64,000 bases of DNA, from contig NZ_JARGNB010000003.1 of the NCBI RefSeq assembly GCF_030167915.1, forward strand, positions 537,539 through 601,538. The letters run 5' to 3'. Below the pieces are notes generated by a model, which worked only from the letters and a program-made list of their open reading frames with translations, had not been told where the DNA came from and did not search any database. This DNA comes from Aquabacterium humicola (lineage in GTDB: Bacteria; Pseudomonadota; Gammaproteobacteria; Burkholderiales; Burkholderiaceae_C). Below, in pieces: positions 60,014 to 64,000 of this stretch. Position 1 is the stretch's first letter. Each line of letters begins with the position of its first letter. The position numbers and the translations under genes were made by a program.

Positions 60014-61555
60014 GTGTCGAACTTTAATCTTGTCGAACACTTCAAGAACAACGGCACGCTGACCACGGACGTGGGCGACTTCACGTTCGAGGCGGTGATC
60101 GGACAGGGAGGTAACGCACACGTCCTGAGGTTCAAGAAGGGCCGACTGTCCTTCGCCGTGAAGTTCTTGGAGCATCTGGATCGCGGCAAGCTGGAGCGCC
60201 TCAAGGATGAGTTCTTCAGCGCTGCGCAGCTTTCGACGCACCCAAACGTCGCACGGAACTACCACTTCGACCGCGTCACGCTCGGCGACCGCGACTTCTC
60301 GCTGATCGTCATGCGTCTGTACGGGCCCAGCCTCAAGAGGCACGGCCCCCTTTCCAGCGCATTGGGTGAGGCGGAGCGGGCCGAGCAGGCCGTCAAGCTC
60401 TTCATGGACCTGCTGAATGGGTTGGACCATCTGCACGCAGGTCTAGTCATCCATCGAGACCTCAAGCCTGAGAACGTGTTCTTGGACGAGCAGTCTGGTG
60501 CCTTCGTGATCGGGGACCTCGGCATTGCCCATTTTCCGGACGATTTGCCGCACGAGGCCGAGACGCGCCAAGGCGAGCGGCTCGGAAACTACCTGTTCAG
60601 CCCGAAGGAGCAGGCCGTGCCAGGAAATGAGCCCGCTCCAGCCAACGACCTTTTCGCCCTCGGGCAGGTTATGCAGTGGTACCTCACGGGGAGCACGCAT
60701 CGAGGCGTCGGCCGCAAGCGGCTGTCAGATCCGGAGTCTCCTGCCGGCCTGCGCATGCTTGACGCGGTCGTGGACGCCTGCCTTCGCGACGAGGCCTCGA
60801 CGCGACCGCAGAGCGTCGCTGCGGTGCGCGACCTGATCGCAGAAGCCCTGCGTCCTTCCCGCGACGCCGTCTTGCGCGGAACTGACCTCGATCGGGCCAT
60901 CTGCATGTCCTACGAGAAGATCGACAGGGTCTGGTACTCGACTCGTCAAAGCGACATTGAGGAGTTCATCGCGAACTTCTCAAGGGAATGCAGGTCCGAG
61001 GAGTTCTGCTGCGTCTACATGAACGGCGGCAACGACACGAATCCCAGGCTCGAACAGCTTCAGGATCGGCGCTGGTTGCTCAATGGCGTCGATGAGATTT
61101 TGATAGAGAACCTCATCGCCTACCGCGATCCAGTTCGCCCGTACAGGAGCTTCTTCATCCTCCTTGCCAAGCCTGACCAGCCGTTCCAATGGGTGGACGC
61201 GGACGGGGTTACGGTCACCCGTCAACCTCCAGACAAGGAGCATGGCGACACCGCCACCCTGTTCGATGGGCAATACATGGACTCGGCCATCCAGGGTCGA
61301 AGGTACTTTAAGCACCAAGGCAAGGCAATCGAGGTCACCGGCGAAAGGTTTTCTCTCCGCCGAAGGCAGTTAAAGAAGACCGCTTACCTGATCGTCCCCA
61401 ACCGCTCTGCGGCTTCATGCATGAAGGACATGACGCCGATCGTGGCTCTGCTCGAGTCGGTGTCGGCGGCTGGCCGCTTGGACGACGATGCACTATCTGA
61501 GTACCTGACGGCAACGAGTGCGCACCACGGTGCCGAGTTCACCCAGTGGGATTGA
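60014..61555 (+). CDS. Serine/threonine protein kinase with unknown C-terminal domain
   Basis: Eukaryotic-like kinase of 513 residues. The kinase domain is about 22-305: Gly loop 'VIGQGGNAHV', Lys50 in 'FAVKFLE', catalytic 'VIHRDLKPENVFLD' (Asp149) and the metal motif as 'GDLG' (Asp168) instead of DFG. The C-terminal ~200 residues ('YEKIDRVWYSTRQSDIEEFI', 'FFILLAKPDQPFQWVDADGV', 'RYFKHQGKAIEVTGERF') match nothing I know. There is no membrane helix. GTG 60014 is chosen because AGGGGA lies 5 nt upstream; ATG 59978 is weaker. Lower GC and a neighbouring TIR gene and transposases suggest a defence-island gene. Confidence 0.88.
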   Translation: MSNFNLVEHFKNNGTLTTDVGDFTFEAVIGQGGNAHVLRFKKGRLSFAVKFLEHLDRGKLERLKDEFFSAAQLSTHPNVARNYHFDRVTLGDRDFSLIVMRLYGPSLKRHGPLSSALGEAERAEQAVKLFMDLLNGLDHLHAGLVIHRDLKPENVFLDEQSGAFVIGDLGIAHFPDDLPHEAETRQGERLGNYLFSPKEQAVPGNEPAPANDLFALGQVMQWYLTGSTHRGVGRKRLSDPESPAGLRMLDAVVDACLRDEASTRPQSVAAVRDLIAEALRPSRDAVLRGTDLDRAICMSYEKIDRVWYSTRQSDIEEFIANFSRECRSEEFCCVYMNGGNDTNPRLEQLQDRRWLLNGVDEILIENLIAYRDPVRPYRSFFILLAKPDQPFQWVDADGVTVTRQPPDKEHGDTATLFDGQYMDSAIQGRRYFKHQGKAIEVTGERFSLRRRQLKKTAYLIVPNRSAASCMKDMTPIVALLESVSAAGRLDDDALSEYLTATSAHHGAEFTQWD

Positions 61556-61991
61556 GCAGCATGCCGCTGCCGCGGCAGGTCGTCCTGAAGCCGCAGGGCG
61601 CGGAAATGCACGCATATCGGAAGCCTCGATTCCGCTCGAGTGCGAGGCGAGCGATCGGGTGGCAGCGCACCAGAGCGGAACGCCAACTGCGGACCGCCCA
61701 TGCCAACACGCCTTCTCCAGTACGATGTCCGTTCCAGCTATAACCACCCCGCCCAGTGTTCTCTCCCAGCGACCCGCTAGCTAGATGTAGATAACGAATG
61801 GAGCCCCGACGCGCGTCTTTCATCAGGGTCCGCAGCACTTGATTGGCTGGCAACATGACCGGTTGTAGTTTGGCAGTGCGCTTCTCTTGTGCCGGCAACG
61901 CGTTCAACGTCACCTCGGGTGGTCCTGGATCATCAAACTGGCGCTCCGGTTGGACGCGTCAAATACAAGCTATTGCTTGACAGACGGGGAA
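61556..61991. other. 436-bp non-coding or decayed stretch before the first attC-like site
   Basis: No gene is supported. Short frames exist on both strands, for example a minus frame over 61539-61913 with 'LNALPAQEKRTAKLQPVMLP' that looks protein-like but has no RBS or recognisable family. If the following attC site is real, this could be the eroded content of an earlier cassette. Confidence 0.35.
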
Positions 61992-62121
61992 GCCCTTGTA
62001 GTTTGAGTTGAGGCGGACCAACGGCAAGCCGCCAGGCCCGGGCCACAGAAAATGTACACCGCACCTTTGGGCCGAGCCTGGTGGCTTGCCGTTGGGCCTC
62101 GCCTCGAACGAAGGGTTAGAG
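61992..62121 (+). other. attC-like integron recombination site (site 1)
   Basis: A 130-bp imperfect palindrome. The arm CCAACGGCAAGCCGCCAGGC (62018-62037) pairs with 62076-62095 with one mismatch. The right edge has the core-site consensus GTTAGAG (62115-62121) after CGAACGAAGG, as in attC R' boxes; the left R'' box is degenerate. Orientation is that of a cassette array read on the plus strand. Confidence 0.72.
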
Positions 62122-62168
62122 GCGTCAGTGGCGTGGGCTGGGACTTCAAGGTTGCTTCTTCTCACTCT

Positions 62169-63269
62169 TCACAGTGCGGCATTTAGATCGACGCGTAGGC
62201 CGGCGGTCTTGAGTTCCTTCGCCAATTGAAAGCGCCAGTTCCCAGGCCGATCGATGGGGATGTACAAGATGCCGCTGAAATCGCTGGGTATTTCGACGCC
62301 TTCCTCGTAGAGGACGGCGACCCGACTTCGTCCGAGCTTGGCAGAGAAGAATCCCAGTTCGAAGACTACGTTTTGCCTTGCGCGAGGGACTCTAGCTCCC
62401 GTGTCGCTCGCTCCTTTGACGGAGCCCTCATCGTCCGCGGTCAGTAGTACGACTGCATATTCGACTTGAGAATGCGACTCGAACTTCTCAATTGTGGTCC
62501 GACCTTCATTTGGTAGTTCGTGCAGTACGATCGCCGCAAGGCCGAGCTTCTCGACAAACCGAGCCACCGACTCCTTAACTGCATGGTTGTGGCCGTGAAC
62601 TATGAATACCCGCTCGGTTGGGCGGTTCGGATCCGCTGGCGAATGTACCGAGGATGCGCTACCCGTAAGGCGACTTACAACCTGATTTAGCAGTTCCAAC
62701 GCCTCTGACGGCGGGAGCCTTCCGGCAAGGTCTGCGAGGCCCGAAGCGTTCATGACTTGCTTGGGTTCTGACTGCTTTGTGCCGATGGGCGCCTTTTGTA
62801 TCTGGTCCAGTTCGGCGCTGAGGCCAGGCCACCAAAGCTGGAAGGCACGGTCAAGAACTTTCTCATCGAGGGCTTGATTGCCTAATGCGCGGTTCAGCAT
62901 CCACACAAGGTCATGTGTTCCGTCACGGGTGGAAGTGGCAGCCTGGAACTGAACGAGCGGACCTGAGAGCTCAGATGGCTTAAAACCAATGAGATATGGA
63001 CAGACGAACGCCGATTCGACTGCCTTCGACAGCGCGCCCGCCTCGTACAGCAGCCACGGCGCAGCAAGATTTTCGGGTGTCAGGCAAATGATGCCGACGC
63101 GCGACTCTTGGAGTTGCAGATCTAGCTCATTCGCCCATCGTGCTCCGACTTGTACGTCAGACGACGAAAGCCAAGGCGAGACTGCCTGGAGAACGTTCGG
63201 AAGCCAGTCGCGAAGCGCAGTGGCGACGCGCTGGCTTCTTGTTCCGGACCAGCTTAGGAAGACTTTCAT
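62169..63269 (-). CDS. Double-TIR protein (TIR domain plus CAP12/Pycsar-type TIR-like domain)
   Basis: Cytoplasmic protein of 366 residues with two TIR-type domains. The N-terminal one (about 1-145) reads 'KVFLSWSGTRSQRVATALRD', 'SPWLSSSDVQVGARWANEL' and 'PWLLYEAGALSKAVES' with the candidate NADase Glu76. A linker follows. The C-terminal one (about 218-360) fits the family once called predicted nucleotide-binding TIR-like: 'RVFIVHGHNHAVKESVARFV', 'YAVVLLTADDEG', 'RARQNVVFELGFFSAKLGRS' (Glu304), 'PSDFSGILYIPID'. NAD depletion on phage infection is the known role of such domains. The gene lies between two attC-like sites, opposite to the usual cassette direction, with only 33 bp between its start and attC site 2. 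Confidence 0.9.
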   Translation of the reverse strand: MKVFLSWSGTRSQRVATALRDWLPNVLQAVSPWLSSSDVQVGARWANELDLQLQESRVGIICLTPENLAAPWLLYEAGALSKAVESAFVCPYLIGFKPSELSGPLVQFQAATSTRDGTHDLVWMLNRALGNQALDEKVLDRAFQLWWPGLSAELDQIQKAPIGTKQSEPKQVMNASGLADLAGRLPPSEALELLNQVVSRLTGSASSVHSPADPNRPTERVFIVHGHNHAVKESVARFVEKLGLAAIVLHELPNEGRTTIEKFESHSQVEYAVVLLTADDEGSVKGASDTGARVPRARQNVVFELGFFSAKLGRSRVAVLYEEGVEIPSDFSGILYIPIDRPGNWRFQLAKELKTAGLRVDLNAAL

Positions 63270-63302
63270 GGGCAGGCCTTACGAGGGGAGGTTGATTCTG
63301 AC

Positions 63303-63428
63303 GCCTTACGTTTGAGCTAAGCGGCAGACAGCGGCGTGGTGCCCTGGCAGCGAGGTGCAACATGTACCTCAGCGCCTCGCGGCCAGGGCGCCATGCCGTT
63401 GGCCGTCCGCTCGAGCGAAGGGTTAGGC
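63303..63428 (+). other. attC-like integron recombination site (site 2)
   Basis: A 126-bp imperfect palindrome. It runs from GCCTTAC (63303-63309, one base off the R'' inverse of the core) to GTTAGGC (63422-63428, perfect R' core). Arms GGCGTGGTGCCCTGGC (63333-63348) and GCCAGGGCGCCATGCC (63382-63397) pair with few mismatches. It closes the cassette holding the double-TIR gene. Confidence 0.78.
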
Positions 63429-63524
63429 GTCGCGGTTTGCCAGACCAAGTGCAGCACCTTCTTCAGAAAGGTTGGGAGAGTAGCCACACTTTCCTGACCT
63501 CAACCGGCAAGAAGGGGTACAGAA

Positions 63525-63893
63525 ATGGGGTACAGCCAACTCTCCCAGGACGAACGATACGTCATTGCGAGCATGGTGCGCCAGAGGTGCAGCCTGAGGC
63601 AGATCGGTTTGGCGCTGGATCGGTCGGTAGCCACGGTGAGCCGAGAGCTCAACAGGAACCGCTGCAAGTACGACGGGTGGTATCGCGCGGAGAAAGCGCA
63701 CGAGCGAGCGCTGAGCCGACGCTGGCGCAGCCGCAAGAAGAGCCAATATAGCCCGGAGGAGTGGGCTGAGGTGGTGCAGCAGTTGCAACGCAAATGGAGC
63801 CCTGGGCAGATCGACGGGCGGCGCAAGCTGCGGGGGCAGCGCATGATGAGCAAGGAGACGATCTACCGGTACATCCGTAAGCTCCCCCGCTGA
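63525..63893 (+). pseudogene. IS30-family transposase, N-terminal fragment
   Basis: The first 122 residues of an IS30-type transposase: helix-turn-helix 'LSQDERYVIASMVRQRCSLR', 'QIGLALDRSVATVSRELNRN', then 'YSPEEWAEVVQQLQRKWSPG' and 'MSKETIYRYIRKLPR'. Family members are about 320-390 residues with a DDE catalytic core, which is absent here. The stop codon TGA (63891-63893) coincides with a change to unrelated sequence in which an IS3-type orfA begins, so the gene was cut by that insertion or by a deletion. Confidence 0.85.
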
Positions 63894-64000
63894 GGGGACA
63901 GTTTGAAAATGGAGACTTCCGCATCTTCGAGGAAGAGCGATGAGGAAGTCCAGGTTCACGGAAGCGCAGATCTTGGCGGTCTTGCGCGAAGGCGAGGCAG
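63894..64000 (+). mobile_element. Left end of an IS3-family insertion sequence (runs off the window)
   Basis: From about 63890 the sequence changes to an insertion-sequence leader ending in a transposase start at 63940. The exact terminal inverted repeat cannot be fixed because the other end is outside the window; TGAGGGGACAG at 63891 is a candidate. Confidence 0.6.
63940..64000 (+). CDS. IS3-family transposase OrfA, first 20 codons
   Basis: ATG 63940 after GAGGAAGAG opens 'MRKSRFTEAQILAVLREGEA', the characteristic start of IS3-family OrfA helix-turn-helix proteins. It continues past the right edge. Confidence 0.85.
   Translation, partial: MRKSRFTEAQILAVLREGEA

Overview
The window is very GC-rich DNA dense with genes on both strands. 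It looks like a betaproteobacterial chromosome of the order Burkholderiales (Rubrivivax/Ideonella/Methylibium-like). This is inferred from two Bug-type tripartite tricarboxylate receptors, a PEP-CTERM-like protein, DUF3297, a beta-type T6SS gene set and codon use; it was not tested by a search. I saw no rRNA, tRNA or CRISPR array by eye.

Layout. 1-6.4 kb: the start of a HAMP-repeat sensor kinase, a CheY-like regulator, a lipoprotein gene whose 3' end is duplicated 1,060 bp downstream beyond a phosphoesterase gene, a small P-loop kinase and an NAD-type isocitrate dehydrogenase. 6.5-11.5 kb: a large SARP/BTAD-AAA-TPR regulator, then an oxidoreductase overlapping an Imm63-like immunity gene. 11.6-19.6 kb: two Bug receptors, two secreted repeat proteins, and a tartrate dehydrogenase divergent from a LysR regulator. 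19.6-25.8 kb: small enzymes and envelope proteins, including an S41 protease-like protein lacking both catalytic residues. 25.9-29.6 kb: a LytTR/LytS two-component pair and a TPR-GGDEF protein. 29.8-36.2 kb: a berberine-bridge-type oxidase, intradiol dioxygenase, GST, fluoroacetate-dehalogenase-like hydrolase, an AT-richer TPR gene, a pseudopilin relic and an ArsR-SRPBCC-SRPBCC operon with a palindrome upstream.

36.3-47.6 kb is the most interesting block. A divergent OmpA/FHA (TagH) pair faces a seven-gene, tightly packed minus-strand operon: ECF sigma factor, anti-sigma factor, caspase-like protein, a caspase domain fused to a TssJ-like domain, TssL with an OmpA tail, TssM and TagF. This is the T6SS membrane-complex half of a locus, placed behind an ECF switch and joined to two exported caspase-fold proteins. 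No sheath, baseplate, Hcp, VgrG or ClpV gene is in the window.

47.8-59.3 kb: an RTX protein with a textbook UUCG terminator, a frameshifted zinc-peptidase gene, a histidine kinase, assorted envelope proteins, an FHA-TM-lytic transglycosylase fusion and a PEP-CTERM-like protein. 59.3-64 kb is a mobile, lower-GC region: a Ser/Thr kinase with an unknown C-terminal half, a double-TIR protein on the minus strand flanked by two attC-like integron recombination sites, and an IS30-type transposase gene cut short where an IS3-type element begins. The kinase and TIR genes look like a small defence island, which is an inference from gene content.
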